This document shows positions 1 through 11,184 of a stretch of DNA of 64,000 bases, in pieces. The position numbers were made by a program, and so were the translations under genes. The notes beneath the pieces were generated by a model. That model did no database searches. It was not told the DNA's origin and saw nothing but the letters and a program-made list of their open reading frames with translations. How positions within the stretch are numbered: the first letter of the stretch is position 1; the number at the start of each line of letters is the position of its first letter. The DNA comes from Vagococcus zengguangii (GTDB lineage Bacteria > Bacillota > Bacilli > Lactobacillales > Vagococcaceae), in the NCBI RefSeq assembly GCF_005145005.1, contig NZ_CP039712.1, positions 651,001 to 715,000 of the forward strand, written 5' to 3'.

Positions 1-3000
1 CTTACGATTAGACAACAAAGCAACTGGCGAAATCAAATCACAAGAAGTATTCTTTGGTGATTTCCCTCTAATGACTGAAATGGGAACATTCATCATCAAT
101 GGTGCTGAACGTGTTATCGTTTCTCAGTTAGTTCGTTCTCCAGGTGTATACTACCATAGTAAATTAGACAAAAATGGTCGCGAAAGCTTTGGGACAACAG
201 TTATTCCTAACCGTGGTGCTTGGTTAGAATTAGAAACAGATGCTAAAGATATTTCTTATGTACGTATTGACCGTACACGTAAAATTCCTTTAACTGTTTT
301 AATTCGTGCCCTAGGTTACGGTTCTGATGACACTATCTTAGAAATGTTAGGCGATAACGAAAGCTTACGTTTAACAATTGAAAAAGATATTCACAAAAAC
401 GCTTCAGACTCTCGTGCTGAAGAAGGATTAAAAGACATTTACGAACGTTTACGTCCAGGTGAGCCCAAAACAGCTGACAGCTCTCGTAGTCTGTTATACA
501 CTCGCTTCTTCGACCCAAAACGCTATGATTTAGCTGCTGTAGGTCGTTACAAAGTAAACAAAAAACTAAGCTTAAAAACACGCTTATTAAACCAAGTGTT
601 AGCTGAAACATTAGTTGATGCTGAAACTGGTGAAATTATCGTTGAAAAAGGTACTGAAATCACACATGAAGTGATGGCTGATTTAGCACCTCATTTAGAT
701 AAAGGTTTAAACAACGTAACATACTATCCAACTGAAGATGGCGTTATTACTGATCCGATGACGATTCAAGTTATTAAAGTAGTCTCACCTAAAGACCCAG
801 ATCGCGTGATTAACGTGATTGGTAACGGTCAAATTGGAGATGAAACACGCGTTATCACACCTGCTGACATTATTGCTGAAATCAACTACTTCTTTAATTT
901 ACAAGAAGGCGTTGGTCAAACAGATGATATCGACCATTTAGGTAACCGTCGTATTCGTGCCGTTGGTGAATTATTACAAAACCAATTCCGTATTGGTTTA
1001 GCTCGTATGGAGCGTGTGGTACGTGAACGTATGTCTATTCAAGATACAGACACATTAACACCACAACAATTAATTAACATTCGTCCAGTCGTAGCTGCGA
1101 TTAAAGAATTCTTTGGTTCTTCTCAGTTATCACAGTTCATGGACCAAACTAACCCACTTGGTGAGTTAACACATAAACGTCGTCTATCTGCCTTAGGGCC
1201 TGGTGGTTTGACTCGTGACCGTGCTGGTTATGAAGTCCGAGACGTTCACTATTCTCACTATGGTCGTATGTGTCCGATTGAAACGCCTGAGGGACCAAAT
1301 ATCGGGTTAATCAATAGTTTGTCAAGTTATGCGAAAATCAACAAATATGGTTTCATCGAAACACCATATCGTCGTGTTGACCGTAAAACTGGTAAAGTAA
1401 CCGATCAAATTGATTACTTAACAGCGGATGAAGAAGATCATTACATGGTAGCGCAAGCGAACTCACCATTAAATGAAGACGGCTCATTCGTAAACGATGT
1501 TGTAATGGCTCGTATCCAAAGTGATAACTTAGAAGTTTCAATTGAAAAAGTTGACTACATGGACGTTTCTCCTAAACAGGTAGTTGCGGTTGCGACATCA
1601 TGTATTCCTTTCTTGGAAAACGATGACTCTAACCGTGCCTTAATGGGTGCGAACATGCAGCGTCAGGCGGTTCCTTTAATCCAACCACGTGCGCCATTCG
1701 TTGGTACAGGTATGGAATATAAAGCAGCCCATGACTCAGGTTCAGCTTTAGTAGCAAAACATGATGGTGTCGTTGAATTTGTTGATGCGAATGAAATTCG
1801 TGTTCGTCGTTCAAACGGTACTTTAGATAAATATGCTGTTACAAAATTCCGTCGTTCAAACGCAGGTATGTGTTACAACCAACGCCCAATCGTTAAATTA
1901 GGTGAAGTGATTGATGCTGGTGATACATTAGCAGATGGACCATCTATGGAAGAAGGCGAAATGGCTTTAGGTCAAAACGTTTTAGTTGCCTTCATGACAT
2001 GGGAAGGTTACAACTACGAGGATGCAATCATCATGAGCCGTCGTTTAGTCAAAGATGACGTGTACACATCGATTCATATTGAAGAATACGAATCAGAAGC
2101 ACGTGATACTAAACTTGGACCTGAGGAAATTACTCGTGAAATTCCAAACGTTGGGGAAGATGCACTTAAAAACCTTGACGAAATGGGTATTATCCGTATT
2201 GGTGCTGAAGTTGTCGATGGAGATATCTTAGTTGGTAAAGTAACACCTAAAGGGGTAACTGAATTATCAGCTGAAGAGCGTTTATTACATGCAATCTTCG
2301 GTGAAAAAGCTCGTGAAGTTCGTGATACTTCATTACGTGTACCACATGGTGGTGGCGGTATCGTTCACGATGTTAAAATCTTTACACGCGAAGGTGGCGA
2401 CGAATTATCACCTGGCGTTAACATGTTAGTACGTGTTTACATTGTACAAAAACGTAAAATCCATGAAGGGGATAAGATGGCCGGACGTCACGGTAATAAA
2501 GGGGTAGTTTCTCGAATTATGCCGGAAGAAGATATGCCATTCTTACCAGATGGAACACCTGTGGATATCATGTTGAATCCATTAGGGGTACCGTCACGTA
2601 TGAACATCGGTCAGGTATTAGAGTTACATTTAGGTATGGCTGCTCGTCAATTAGGCATCCACGTTGCAACACCAGTATTTGATGGAGCTTCGGAAGAAGA
2701 TGTTTGGGAAACAGTTAAAGAAGCTGGAATGGCATCTGATGCTAAGACAGTTCTTTATGATGGACGTACAGGTGAAGCCTTCGATAACCGTATCTCTGTT
2801 GGTGTGATGTACATGCTGAAACTTGCTCATATGGTTGATGACAAGTTACATGCTCGTTCTACTGGACCTTACTCATTAGTAACGCAACAACCACTTGGAG
2901 GTAAAGCTCAATTTGGTGGACAACGTTTTGGTGAGATGGAGGTTTGGGCACTTGAAGCTTACGGTGCGGCTTACACATTACAAGAAATCTTAACTTACAA

Positions 3001-3265
3001 GTCTGATGACGTTGTTGGACGTGTGAAAACATATGAAGCGATTGTTAAAGGAGAGCCAATTCCAAAACCTGGTGTTCCTGAATCATTCCGCGTATTAGTG
3101 AAAGAATTACAATCATTAGGTCTAGATATGCGTGTACTTGATGCTGAAGATCAAGAAATTGAACTTCGCGACATGGACGACGATGAAGACGACATGATTA
3201 CAGTTGATGCATTAACTAAGTATGCTCAAGAGCACGCTGAAAAAAATGCTGAGAAAAAAGACTAG
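1..3265 (+). CDS. rpoB: RNA polymerase beta subunit (5' end outside window)
   Basis: Beta subunit of the core RNA polymerase; with beta' it forms the catalytic channel. The frame is open from base 2, giving 1087 visible codons; roughly the first hundred residues of the family lie upstream. The ATG at 71 is internal, because the preceding codons already read as RpoB ([17 protein letters not shown]). The rifampicin-binding segment (about 1115-1206) reads [15 protein letters not shown] then [13 protein letters not shown], the usual drug-sensitive form. The [12 protein letters not shown] motif near 2470-2510 lies by the active centre. The C-terminus is acidic and Lys-rich. rpoC follows after 55 bases with no terminator between them, so the two are co-transcribed. 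Confidence 0.98.
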   Translation, partial: LRLDNKATGEIKSQEVFFGDFPLMTEMGTFIINGAERVIVSQLVRSPGVYYHSKLDKNGRESFGTTVIPNRGAWLELETDAKDISYVRIDRTRKIPLTVLIRALGYGSDDTILEMLGDNESLRLTIEKDIHKNASDSRAEEGLKDIYERLRPGEPKTADSSRSLLYTRFFDPKRYDLAAVGRYKVNKKLSLKTRLLNQVLAETLVDAETGEIIVEKGTEITHEVMADLAPHLDKGLNNVTYYPTEDGVITDPMTIQVIKVVSPKDPDRVINVIGNGQIGDETRVITPADIIAEINYFFNLQEGVGQTDDIDHLGNRRIRAVGELLQNQFRIGLARMERVVRERMSIQDTDTLTPQQLINIRPVVAAIKEFFGSSQLSQFMDQTNPLGELTHKRRLSALGPGGLTRDRAGYEVRDVHYSHYGRMCPIETPEGPNIGLINSLSSYAKINKYGFIETPYRRVDRKTGKVTDQIDYLTADEEDHYMVAQANSPLNEDGSFVNDVVMARIQSDNLEVSIEKVDYMDVSPKQVVAVATSCIPFLENDDSNRALMGANMQRQAVPLIQPRAPFVGTGMEYKAAHDSGSALVAKHDGVVEFVDANEIRVRRSNGTLDKYAVTKFRRSNAGMCYNQRPIVKLGEVIDAGDTLADGPSMEEGEMALGQNVLVAFMTWEGYNYEDAIIMSRRLVKDDVYTSIHIEEYESEARDTKLGPEEITREIPNVGEDALKNLDEMGIIRIGAEVVDGDILVGKVTPKGVTELSAEERLLHAIFGEKAREVRDTSLRVPHGGGGIVHDVKIFTREGGDELSPGVNMLVRVYIVQKRKIHEGDKMAGRHGNKGVVSRIMPEEDMPFLPDGTPVDIMLNPLGVPSRMNIGQVLELHLGMAARQLGIHVATPVFDGASEEDVWETVKEAGMASDAKTVLYDGRTGEAFDNRISVGVMYMLKLAHMVDDKLHARSTGPYSLVTQQPLGGKAQFGGQRFGEMEVWALEAYGAAYTLQEILTYKSDDVVGRVKTYEAIVKGEPIPKPGVPESFRVLVKELQSLGLDMRVLDAEDQEIELRDMDDDEDDMITVDALTKYAQEHAEKNAEKKD

Positions 3266-3320
3266 TTCAAACAAATTGTATTGTGCTGTGTTTTAAAGAA
3301 GGAAATGGAGGGAACACCTT

Positions 3321-6300
3321 TTGATCGATGTAAATAAATTCGAAAGTATGCAAATTGGTTTAGCTTCTCCAGAAAAAATTAGAAGCTGGTCTTATGGTGA
3401 GGTTAAAAAACCTGAAACAATAAATTATCGTACATTAAAACCTGAACGTGACGGTTTATTCTGCGAACGCATTTTCGGTCCTAGCAAGGACTGGGAATGT
3501 GCTTGCGGTAAGTACAAACGTATCCGTTATAAAGGAATCGTCTGTGACCGTTGTGGAGTAGAAGTAACGCGCTCAAAAGTACGTCGTGAAAGAATGGCGC
3601 ATATCGAGTTAGCAGCTCCTGTTTCTCACATCTGGTACTTTAAAGGTATTCCAAGTCGTATGGGTCTAATCTTAGATATGAGCCCACGTGCGTTAGAAGA
3701 AGTTATCTACTTTGCTTCATACGTTGTTACGGAGCCTGGTGATACAACATTAGAGAAAAAACAATTATTAACAGAACGCGAATACCGCGAAAAACGTCAA
3801 CAATACGGTCAATCTTTCCAAGCTGCTATGGGTGCAGAAGCGATTCAAACCTTGCTTGAAAATGTTGATTTAGAAAAAGAAGTAGCAGAACTTAAAGAAG
3901 AGTTGAAAACTGCTTCAGGTCAAAAACGTACGCGTGCCGTTCGTCGTCTAGATATTTTAGAAGCATTCCGTCAATCAGGAAACAATCCTGCATGGATGAT
4001 TATGAATGTAATCCCGGTTATTCCTCCAGATTTACGTCCAATGGTTCAATTAGAAGGTGGACGTTTTGCGGCTAGTGACTTGAATGATTTATATCGTCGT
4101 GTGATTAACCGTAATAACCGTTTGAAACGCTTATTAGATTTAATGGCGCCAAACATTATCGTTCAAAACGAAAAACGTATGCTACAAGAAGCGGTGGACG
4201 CTTTAATCGATAATGGTCGTCGTGGCCGTCCAGTTGTTGGACCTGGTAACCGCCCATTGAAATCTCTTTCTCACATGTTGAAAGGGAAACAAGGTCGTTT
4301 CCGTCAAAACTTATTAGGTAAACGTGTTGACTATTCTGGTCGTTCGGTTATCGTCGTAGGTCCATTCTTAAAGATGTACCAATGTGGTCTTCCAAAAGAA
4401 ATGGCGATTGAATTATTTAAACCATTCGTAATGCGTGAATTAGTCCAACGTGAATTAGCAAGCAACATTAAGAATGCTAAACGTAAAATCGAACGTTTAG
4501 AAGATGATGTGTGGGATGTATTAGAAGATGTTATTAGAGAACATCCAGTTTTACTTAACCGCGCACCTACTCTACATAGACTTGGTATCCAAGCGTTCGA
4601 ACCTGTCTTAGTTGAAGGTCGTGCTATTCGTCTTCACCCATTAGTATGTGAAGCCTACAATGCCGATTTCGATGGAGACCAAATGGCGGTTCACGTTCCA
4701 TTGAACGATGAAGCGCAAGCAGAAGCTCGTTTGTTAATGTTAGCGGCTCAAAATATCTTGAACCCTAAAGATGGTAAACCAGTTGTTACACCGTCTCAGG
4801 ATATGGTATTAGGTAACTACTACTTAACAATGGAAGAAGCGGGTCGTGAAGGTGAAGGAATGGTATTCCGTGACTTGAACGAAGCTATCTTAGCTTATAA
4901 GAATGGTTATGTGCATTTACATACACGAGTTGGTTTACAAACATCAGCACTTAAAGACAAACCATTTACTGAATGGCAAAAAGATCGTATTTTATTAACA
5001 ACAGTTGGTAAAATCATGTTCAACGAAATTATGCCAAAAGAATTCCCATACTTAAATGAACCAACTGACTATAACTTAGTCGTTGAAACACCAAATAAAT
5101 ACTTTGTTGAACCAGGTACGGATATTAAAGCGGCTATCGAAGCACAAGAAATTATCTTACCATTCAAGAAAAAACATTTAGGTAACATTATCGCTGAAGT
5201 CTTCAAACGTTTCAAAATTACTGAAACATCACGTATGTTAGATAGAATGAAGGACTTAGGTTACACTCATTCAACACATGCTGGTATTACAGTAGGAGCT
5301 GCGGACATTTCTAAATTACAAGAAAAAGCAGCGATGATTGATGAAGCACACAAACAAGTTGAAAATGTTACAAAACAATTCCGTCGTGGTTTAATCACAG
5401 ATGACGAACGTTATGAACGCGTAATTGGTGTGTGGAACAAAGTTAAAGATGAAATTCAGAAGAAACTGATGGAAACTTTAGATGACCGTAACCCAATCTT
5501 CATGATGAGTGACTCGGGTGCCCGTGGTAATATCTCTAACTTTACGCAGTTAGCGGGTATGCGTGGATTGATGGCCGCTCCAAGTGGACGTATCATGGAA
5601 TTACCAATCGTTTCTAACTTCCGTGAAGGATTATCCGTTTTAGAGATGTTTATCTCTACCCATGGTGCTCGTAAAGGGATGACCGATACAGCCTTGAAGA
5701 CTGCCGATTCAGGTTACTTAACTCGTCGTTTAGTAGACGTAGCACAAGATGTTGTTATTCGTGAATCTGACTGTGGAACTGACCGTGGTTTAGAAATCTC
5801 AGCGATTCGTGAAGGTAATGAAATTATTGAACCGTTAGATGAGCGTATGTTAGGTCGTTATGCTCATAAGACTGTTATTCATCCAGAAACTGGCGAAGTG
5901 TTAGTGGCTAAAGGTGAATTAATTGACGAAGATAGAACAAAAGCAATCATGGAAGCTGGTATTGAAAAATTAACCATCCGTTCAGTCTTTGCATGTAATA
6001 CATCGCATGGTGTATGTAAAAAATGTTACGGACGTAACATGGCAACTGGTTCTGAAGTTGAAGTTGGTGAAGCAGTAGGTACTATTGCAGCCCAATCAAT
6101 CGGTGAGCCAGGTACTCAGTTAACAATGCGTACGTTCCATACCGGTGGGGTAGCCGGTGATGATATCACTCAAGGTTTACCTCGTATCCAAGAGATCTTT
6201 GAAGCACGTAACCCTAAAGGACAAGCTGTTATTACTGAAGTAACAGGTATTGTTTCTGAAATTAGCGAAGACCCAGCAACACGTACTCGTGAAATCACCG

Positions 6301-6974
6301 TAACTGGTAAAACAGATACAAGAACATACACTGTCCCTTATACTGCGAAACTTAAAGTTCAAGAGGGCGATGAAATTCATCGTGGTGATGCGTTAATGTA
6401 CGGTTCAATTGAGCCAAAACAATTATTACAAGTTCGCGACGTTATTTCAGTTGGAACTTACCTATTAGGTGAAGTACAAAAAGTATACCGTATGCAAGGG
6501 GTAGAAATTGGCGACAAACACGTAGAGGTAATGGTTCGACAAATGTTACGTAAAGTTCGTGTAATGGATCCAGGTGATACTGATATCTTACCTGGTACGT
6601 TAGTTGATATTGCGGACTTCAAAGCAAGCAACTACCAAACATTAATCTCAGGTGGTATTCCTGCGACTGCACGTCCAGTGTTAATGGGTATTACGAAAGC
6701 TTCTATTGAAACGAACAGTTTCTTATCAGCTGCGTCATTCCAGGAAACAACACGTGTGTTAACAGATGCTGCTATCCGCGGAAAACGCGATACTTTATTA
6801 GGATTGAAAGAAAATGTTATCATCGGTAAGATTATTCCTGCCGGTACAGGTATGGCTAAATACCGTAACATGGAGCCTAAAGAAGTTGGAGTAGCAAGCG
6901 AAAACGTTTATAGCATTAGCGATATCGAAGCTAAAATGGCTGCCGAAGACGCTCTAAATGTAAACGAAGATTAA
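3321..6974 (+). CDS. rpoC: RNA polymerase beta' subunit
   Basis: Beta' subunit of RNA polymerase, 1217 residues, complete. The start is TTG at 3321, preceded by GGAGGG at 3307-3312; the product begins [17 protein letters not shown], as expected for the family. The N-terminal zinc site is Cys60, Cys62, Cys75 and Cys78. The catalytic Mg-binding loop [15 protein letters not shown] lies near residue 445. A second cysteine cluster ([12 protein letters not shown]) lies in the C-terminal third, followed by the trigger-loop region [14 protein letters not shown]. Second gene of the rpoBC unit, ending in a strong terminator. No sign of truncation. Confidence 0.98.
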   Translation: MIDVNKFESMQIGLASPEKIRSWSYGEVKKPETINYRTLKPERDGLFCERIFGPSKDWECACGKYKRIRYKGIVCDRCGVEVTRSKVRRERMAHIELAAPVSHIWYFKGIPSRMGLILDMSPRALEEVIYFASYVVTEPGDTTLEKKQLLTEREYREKRQQYGQSFQAAMGAEAIQTLLENVDLEKEVAELKEELKTASGQKRTRAVRRLDILEAFRQSGNNPAWMIMNVIPVIPPDLRPMVQLEGGRFAASDLNDLYRRVINRNNRLKRLLDLMAPNIIVQNEKRMLQEAVDALIDNGRRGRPVVGPGNRPLKSLSHMLKGKQGRFRQNLLGKRVDYSGRSVIVVGPFLKMYQCGLPKEMAIELFKPFVMRELVQRELASNIKNAKRKIERLEDDVWDVLEDVIREHPVLLNRAPTLHRLGIQAFEPVLVEGRAIRLHPLVCEAYNADFDGDQMAVHVPLNDEAQAEARLLMLAAQNILNPKDGKPVVTPSQDMVLGNYYLTMEEAGREGEGMVFRDLNEAILAYKNGYVHLHTRVGLQTSALKDKPFTEWQKDRILLTTVGKIMFNEIMPKEFPYLNEPTDYNLVVETPNKYFVEPGTDIKAAIEAQEIILPFKKKHLGNIIAEVFKRFKITETSRMLDRMKDLGYTHSTHAGITVGAADISKLQEKAAMIDEAHKQVENVTKQFRRGLITDDERYERVIGVWNKVKDEIQKKLMETLDDRNPIFMMSDSGARGNISNFTQLAGMRGLMAAPSGRIMELPIVSNFREGLSVLEMFISTHGARKGMTDTALKTADSGYLTRRLVDVAQDVVIRESDCGTDRGLEISAIREGNEIIEPLDERMLGRYAHKTVIHPETGEVLVAKGELIDEDRTKAIMEAGIEKLTIRSVFACNTSHGVCKKCYGRNMATGSEVEVGEAVGTIAAQSIGEPGTQLTMRTFHTGGVAGDDITQGLPRIQEIFEARNPKGQAVITEVTGIVSEISEDPATRTREITVTGKTDTRTYTVPYTAKLKVQEGDEIHRGDALMYGSIEPKQLLQVRDVISVGTYLLGEVQKVYRMQGVEIGDKHVEVMVRQMLRKVRVMDPGDTDILPGTLVDIADFKASNYQTLISGGIPATARPVLMGITKASIETNSFLSAASFQETTRVLTDAAIRGKRDTLLGLKENVIIGKIIPAGTGMAKYRNMEPKEVGVASENVYSISDIEAKMAAEDALNVNED

Positions 6975-6982
6975 GATAAATT

Positions 6983-7019
6983 AAAAAGCTTAGAGGAAAT
7001 TTTCCTCTAAGCTTTTTTG
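6983..7019. terminator. Bidirectional terminator rpoC / universal stress gene
   Basis: Nearly perfect stem AAGCTTAGAGGAAA / TTTCCTCTAAGCTT with A and T runs on the two flanks, placed between convergent genes. It can stop transcription from both directions. Confidence 0.9.
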
Positions 7020-7023
7020 TGTA

Positions 7024-7455
7024 TTATTGACGAACAATTAACACGCTACAATGAGCGTTTGAGCTTGCATAGTGTGCAATTGAACCTAGCACACTTTCGC
7101 TAATCATATGTTTACCAGTAGCGCCTAAAACGATTAAATCGGCTTTTAAGTCGGTTGGTAAGGTTAAGGACAGCATTTTTTTTGGTGAGCCTTCTACTAC
7201 TAGCGTAAAGACATCATTAAACTCGTTATTTTCTGCTTGTTCTTTTAAATTGGCTAGGTTCTCTTCTGCCTCGGTAGTAAGCGCGTTTAAAGCGTCTTCA
7301 GGTAGGTAATTAGCGATATTGTTAATGACATGGATAGCAAATAATTTTGCGTGGTACATTTTTGCAATTGAAACGGCTTCTTTAAACGCAATGTGTGAAC
7401 TTTCTGAACCATCAATTCCTACGATAATGGTATTATAATGTCTTTCTATTGTCAT
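7024..7455 (-). CDS. Universal stress protein, UspA family
   Basis: Single-domain cytoplasmic UspA-type nucleotide-binding protein of 143 residues, the normal length. The N-terminus has the family signature IIVGIDGSESSHIAF. The C-terminus carries the ATP-binding pattern G-x2-G-x9-G-S (GATGKHMISESVLGS) followed by CSVLIVRQ. The start is preceded by a good ribosome binding site (GGAGG, read on the minus strand). It converges on rpoC with a shared terminator and is divided from the next upstream minus-strand gene by only 44 bases. The family is usually induced by starvation or stress; the specific role here cannot be read from sequence. Confidence 0.93.
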   Translation of the reverse strand: MTIERHYNTIIVGIDGSESSHIAFKEAVSIAKMYHAKLFAIHVINNIANYLPEDALNALTTEAEENLANLKEQAENNEFNDVFTLVVEGSPKKMLSLTLPTDLKADLIVLGATGKHMISESVLGSIAHYASSNAHCSVLIVRQ

Positions 7456-7499
7456 AATAATGCCTCCTTAATGTTGTTTATTCCATAGAATAGCGCAAT

Positions 7500-8225
7500 T
7501 TAATCAATAGAATGCTTAGGTGATGATTGAGTTAATGAAAAAATGCTACTATTTGAAATATTAAAGTAATGGTCACTCAATTGTTTAAGCTCATTAATGG
7601 CTTCTTTTGCTCTAGAACGTTGTGAGTCGTTAATTGCTTCAATGACAAGAATGGCCTCAGTCGTTTCTTCGGTTAGCATTGTACGCTGAGCCTCACGCCA
7701 ATTTAGACAGCGACAAATGGCGCCATCATCATCGTAATAAATAATTTCCTCTGGTAAAGCCGGTGCATCAGTATCAGCACCTAATGGAAAGAAGGGTTCC
7801 CCACCTTGAGCTTTTCCTAAATGGAAGTCACCAGCAATTTTATCAAAGTCTTCCCCGCCGCATGGTACGGCATATTTTAGTGAGATACTGTTATAAAGAT
7901 CGACAAGCGGATTAATAGATTGGAATTCATGACCTTGATTTGCACGTTTTAGAAGGGCTTCAATGGATGAACGCGCACCTTTTTTAGTTTTAAATTTAGA
8001 AAAGGCTTGCCGCCATTCTTGAATAACATCATTTTGACTAAAATTTTCATCAGGTAAGAAGTATTGGGCCTCTTGTGTCGCTTTTTTTAGAAGCTCATTA
8101 AGATAAGCTTCTTTGGTGTTATCGTGGTGATTATCTATAATGGGTAAATGTAAGAAATAAATTTCTGCATCAGGAAAAATTTCCCAAAAAGAAGGCTCAA
8201 TGATAAAGTTTTTCAATAAATTCAC
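7500..8225 (-). CDS. Stand-alone B3/B4 (tRNA-synthetase editing-like) domain protein
   Basis: 241-residue protein that matches the B3/B4 domain family, related to the editing module of phenylalanyl-tRNA synthetase beta. Supporting stretches are NPLVDLYNSISLKYAVPCGG and GDFHLGKAQGGEPFFPLG, then the LPEEIIYYDDDGAICRCLNW segment and a C-terminal part with TTEAILVIEAIND. No catalytic synthetase or tRNA-anticodon domain is attached. Family members are thought to act on mischarged tRNA or amino-acid conjugates, but most are uncharacterised, so the substrate is unknown. It lies immediately downstream of the tRNA-Thr gene on the same strand, separated by that gene's terminator. Confidence 0.8.
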   Translation of the reverse strand: MNLLKNFIIEPSFWEIFPDAEIYFLHLPIIDNHHDNTKEAYLNELLKKATQEAQYFLPDENFSQNDVIQEWRQAFSKFKTKKGARSSIEALLKRANQGHEFQSINPLVDLYNSISLKYAVPCGGEDFDKIAGDFHLGKAQGGEPFFPLGADTDAPALPEEIIYYDDDGAICRCLNWREAQRTMLTEETTEAILVIEAINDSQRSRAKEAINELKQLSDHYFNISNSSIFSLTQSSPKHSID

Positions 8226-8345
8226 TCCCTTTAGTTTTTTAAACGCTTTCTTTATATGTATATTATAGCTTTATCAACTGAAAAGGGAAAATGATTTGGT
8301 TTAGAAAAGGCACTTTAATTCATAATCAAAAGGTGATTAGAGGAC

Positions 8346-8382
8346 AAAAAAACCAATTTGCTAGAATACTAACAAATTGGTT
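8346..8382 (-). terminator. Terminator of the tRNA-Thr transcript
   Basis: Ten-base perfect stem AACCAATTTG / CAAATTGGTT (8351-8360 with 8373-8382) followed, on the minus strand, by a T run. It lies 13 bases after the tRNA 3' end. Confidence 0.88.
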
Positions 8383-8394
8383 ACGTTATAATGA

Positions 8395-8467
8395 AGCCAC
8401 CTGCCGGGCTTGAACCGGCGACCCCCACCTTACCATGGTGGTGCTCTACCAACTGAGCTAAGGCGGC
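8395..8467 (-). tRNA. tRNA-Thr (anticodon GGU)
   Basis: Complete cloverleaf on the minus strand, 73 bases. Acceptor arm GCCGCCT / AGGTGGC, D arm GCTCAGTTGGTAGAGC, anticodon stem CCACC / GGTGG with loop ATGGTAA (anticodon GGT), T arm GCCGG-TTCAAGC-CCGGC. The 3' CCA is not encoded (TCA follows). Single tRNA gene with its own promoter and terminator. Confidence 0.95.
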
Positions 8468-8491
8468 AAAAAAGACTGCCTACAATTTGAT

Positions 8492-8520
8492 AGTATAGCG
8501 TATTGTTATACTGTTTTCAA
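8492..8520 (-). promoter_or_regulatory. Promoter of tRNA-Thr
   Basis: On the minus strand TTGAAA (8515-8520), a 17-base spacer and TATACT (8492-8497), ending 24 bases before the tRNA 5' end. Close to the vegetative consensus. Confidence 0.8.
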
Positions 8521-8620
8521 TAGTAAAATATGACTATAGGTTGTTTTTTTTATAAAAAAATAAGTCAGATGTAACCGGCCTATGATAAGATAGTAGTAAA
8601 CAGGATTAAAGAGGCTAATT

Positions 8621-9094
8621 ATGAACAAAAGAGAAATAAACAGGTTAACTCCTCAACAATTAAGACCTATCCGTTATGAGTTGCTATTAGATGCAGATCC
8701 TAATACCGCGTTAGTACAAGACTATGTAGCAAAAGGTCTGATTTTAGAATTAACAATAGAGAATCAATTGGTCGGGATAATGATACTTTCACCAATGTCT
8801 ACAAAAGGTAAAGCATCATTAGAAATTAAAAATATTAGCATTCTAGCGGATTTTCAGCACCAAGGTCATGGCACTTTTTTATTGAACTATGCCATTAACT
8901 ATGCCAATAATAAGAATTATCAAGCTCTTTATATCGGTACAGGCACCACTAGTTTTAGCCAATTAGCGCTATATCAAACGCATGGTTTTAGGTTTGATGA
9001 AATAAAAAAAGACTTTTTTTGCGCATATCCGGAACCAATTATTGAAAATAATTTAAGACTATATGATATGATTTTACTAAAAAAAGAGTTGTAA
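8621..9094 (+). CDS. GNAT-family N-acetyltransferase
   Basis: 157-residue single-domain acetyltransferase. The acetyl-CoA binding motif Q-x-x-G-x-G is visible in FQHQGHGTFLLNYAI, followed by the typical YIGTGTTSFSQLALYQTHGFR segment in which the substrate side closes. The ATG at 8621 follows GAGG at a suitable distance. It is monocistronic, bounded upstream by the divergent tRNA-Thr promoter and downstream by its own terminator. The acceptor substrate cannot be inferred; the fold covers small molecules, ribosomal proteins and antibiotics alike. Confidence 0.88.
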   Translation: MNKREINRLTPQQLRPIRYELLLDADPNTALVQDYVAKGLILELTIENQLVGIMILSPMSTKGKASLEIKNISILADFQHQGHGTFLLNYAINYANNKNYQALYIGTGTTSFSQLALYQTHGFRFDEIKKDFFCAYPEPIIENNLRLYDMILLKKEL

Positions 9095-9121
9095 AAAAAT
9101 GAGCTAAACTAGCCGTTTTTT
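9093..9121 (+). terminator. Terminator after the GNAT gene
   Basis: A run / GCTA stem / TAGC / T run hairpin (AAAAAATGAGCTA with TAGCCGTTTTTT) starting inside the stop codon of the acetyltransferase. Confidence 0.7.
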
Positions 9122-9185
9122 GTAATATAGTATTTTTAGATTAATTCGTGTATAATGGAGGAGTTATGGGAAAAGGGGGATATAA

Positions 9186-10514
9186 ATGACTGATAAAATC
9201 GAACCCAAAGAATTACACCTTGATCCGGAATCAATTAGGAATCCGCAAAGTGTCCATAATAAGCATTCATTTAACGAAACAATCATAGCTAGTGTCGGTG
9301 AAAATGAGAGTCAAGAACATCAGTCTAGAGCTAGCTATCATCAAGAGATAATAAAAAAATCAGAGCCTTCAGAGGATTTTGAAGTAAAGGATGAAACAAC
9401 GCGCATGAGAAGACAACAAGCACGAGAAAAAGAGAATCGTATGGTAAGAAAAATCGTCATCACGTTAGTAAGTGCCTTAGTGATATTGGCCATGATTTTA
9501 GGCTTTTCTGTTTATCGTTATTGGCAGACAGGTACACAACCTTTAAACGCAAATGATTCAACTTTAAAACAAGTTGAAATTCCAATCGGAACGAGCAATA
9601 AAGGGATTGGAAATATTTTAGAAAAAAATAAAATCATTAAAAGTGGACTAGTTTTCAACTATTATATGAAGATGGAAAATCAGACTGATTTTAAAGGTGG
9701 TTTCTATCAGATGTCTCCAGATATGACGCTAGACGACATTGCGGCGCTATTAAAAGAAGGTGGGACGGAAGAACCACTTGCTTTAGCAGATGGTAAAATC
9801 AGTGTACCAGAAGGCTATAGCTTAGAGCAGGTTGCAGAAGTAGTAAATGAAGCAACCGATATTTCAGCTGAAGAGTTTATCAAAACAGCTAATGACGAAG
9901 CGTTCTTAAAAGAATTATATGAGGCTTATCCCGAACTATTAGCAAGTACTAAAGCTGCAAAAGATGTTCGTTATCATTTAGAAGGCTATTTATTCCCAGC
10001 AACGTATAATTACTATAAAGACAAAACAGCTAAAGATATTATTACTGAAATGGTAGATAAGACGAATCAAGTATTAACTACTCGTCAAGAACAGATTAAT
10101 GCGTCTCATCATTCAATTCAAGAGATCTTAACATTAGCCTCTTTAGTTGAAAAAGAAGGCGTAACGTCTCCTGATAGACGAAATATTGCGAAAGTCTTTC
10201 TAAATCGTTTAGATATTGGCATGAGAATCGAATCAGATATTACTATCTTGTATGCTTTGCAAAAGCATAAAGTTCATTTGAGCTATGAAGACTTAGAAGT
10301 AGATTCACCTTATAATTTATATCGTAATGATGGGTTAGGACCGGGGCCATTTAATAACCCTGGACTAGATGCAATTGATGCAGTTCTAAATCCTGCTGAC
10401 AATAATTATTATTATTTCTTAGCGAATGTTGAAACAGGTAAAGTTTATTTTGCCGAAACATATGAAGAACATTTGCAATTAAAAGAAGAGCATATTGATA
10501 ATTTGAACAATTAG
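9186..10514 (+). CDS. mltG: Endolytic murein transglycosylase MltG
   Basis: Membrane-bound lytic transglycosylase that cuts nascent glycan strands and so sets their length. 442 residues: a hydrophilic charged cytoplasmic N-terminus (about 1-88), one membrane helix (about 89-111), then the extracellular LysM-like and YceG catalytic domains. The catalytic glutamate is in LTLASLVEKEG near residue 321, followed by VFLNRLDIGMRIESD. The PGPFNNPGLDAIDAVLNP motif marks the C-terminal end of the family. A TATAAT at 9151-9156 and the AAAGGGGG site immediately upstream serve expression. Lactobacillales members typically carry this long cytoplasmic extension. greA follows after a terminator. Confidence 0.95.
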   Translation: MTDKIEPKELHLDPESIRNPQSVHNKHSFNETIIASVGENESQEHQSRASYHQEIIKKSEPSEDFEVKDETTRMRRQQAREKENRMVRKIVITLVSALVILAMILGFSVYRYWQTGTQPLNANDSTLKQVEIPIGTSNKGIGNILEKNKIIKSGLVFNYYMKMENQTDFKGGFYQMSPDMTLDDIAALLKEGGTEEPLALADGKISVPEGYSLEQVAEVVNEATDISAEEFIKTANDEAFLKELYEAYPELLASTKAAKDVRYHLEGYLFPATYNYYKDKTAKDIITEMVDKTNQVLTTRQEQINASHHSIQEILTLASLVEKEGVTSPDRRNIAKVFLNRLDIGMRIESDITILYALQKHKVHLSYEDLEVDSPYNLYRNDGLGPGPFNNPGLDAIDAVLNPADNNYYYFLANVETGKVYFAETYEEHLQLKEEHIDNLNN

Positions 10515-10555
10515 TAGTTTACAAACCAAATAAAGAGTGGTAATGTTTTAATCAT

Positions 10556-10600
10556 AAAAAGAAGTGCTTTTTCGTGACAATCGAAAAAGCTCTTCTTTTC
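10556..10600 (+). terminator. Terminator after mltG
   Basis: Stem GAAGTGCTTTTTCG / CGAAAAAGCTCTTC around a short loop, ending in TTTTC. It separates mltG from greA. Confidence 0.85.
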
Positions 10601-10639
10601 ATTTAAATTTGAAAGCAATATAAAGGAGTTAGTAAATAC

Positions 10640-11113
10640 ATGGTGGAAAAAGTTTATCCAATGACCCTTGAAGGGAAAGCAAGTTTGGAAAAAGAGTTAG
10701 AGGAATTAAAAACGGTTAAGCGTAAAGAAATCGTTGAACGTATCAAAATAGCGAGAAGTTTTGGAGACTTATCAGAAAATTCTGAATACGATTCAGCGAA
10801 AGATGAACAAGCGTTTGTTGAAGGTCGTATTACAACATTAGAAAATATGATTCGTTTCGCTGAAATTATCGATGCAGATGCAGTAGCGGCAGATGAAGTA
10901 ACAATTGGTCGTACAGTGACATTCGTTGAATTACCAGATGGCGAAGAAGAAGAATATACAATCGTTGGTAGTGCCGAAGCAGATCCATTTGCAGGTAAAA
11001 TTTCAAATGATTCACCAATCGCTAAGGCGTTAATCGGGAAAAAATTAGATGACGAAGTAGTTATCTCAACACCTGGTGGCGACATGTCAGTTAAAATTAC
11101 AAAAATTTCATAA
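10640..11113 (+). CDS. greA: Transcript cleavage factor GreA
   Basis: Binds the secondary channel of RNA polymerase and stimulates cleavage of backtracked RNA. 157 residues, the normal length. The N-terminal coiled-coil finger carries the acidic tip [12 protein letters not shown] (Asp43 and Glu46 region). The C-terminal FKBP-like domain ends with [27 protein letters not shown] lies 11 bases before the ATG at 10640; a second ATG at 10670 would cut into the coiled coil and is rejected. Monocistronic between two terminators. Confidence 0.97.
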   Translation: MVEKVYPMTLEGKASLEKELEELKTVKRKEIVERIKIARSFGDLSENSEYDSAKDEQAFVEGRITTLENMIRFAEIIDADAVAADEVTIGRTVTFVELPDGEEEEYTIVGSAEADPFAGKISNDSPIAKALIGKKLDDEVVISTPGGDMSVKITKIS

Positions 11114-11143
11114 ACATAAACCTCGAGTAATCGAGGTTTATAA

Positions 11144-11175
11144 GAGGCGTGATTCCAAATAGTCACGTCTTTTTG
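11144..11175 (+). terminator. Terminator after greA
   Basis: AGGCGTGA / TCACGTCT stem followed by TTTTTG. A second, stronger hairpin without a T run (AAACCTCGA / TCGAGGTTT, 11117-11140) lies just before it, between the greA stop codon and the terminator. Confidence 0.8.
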
Positions 11176-11184
11176 TTTTCCTCG

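Noticed and set aside
8239-8253. Possible catabolite-response (cre) site before the B3/B4 gene
   Set aside because: AAGAAAGCGTTTAA on the minus strand departs from the consensus at two positions, and the promoter there is unclear; too weak to list.
10654-11166. 170-codon open frame antisense to greA
   Set aside because: It mirrors the greA codon pattern; the sense product is unmistakably GreA, and the antisense frame has no ribosome site or recognisable protein.
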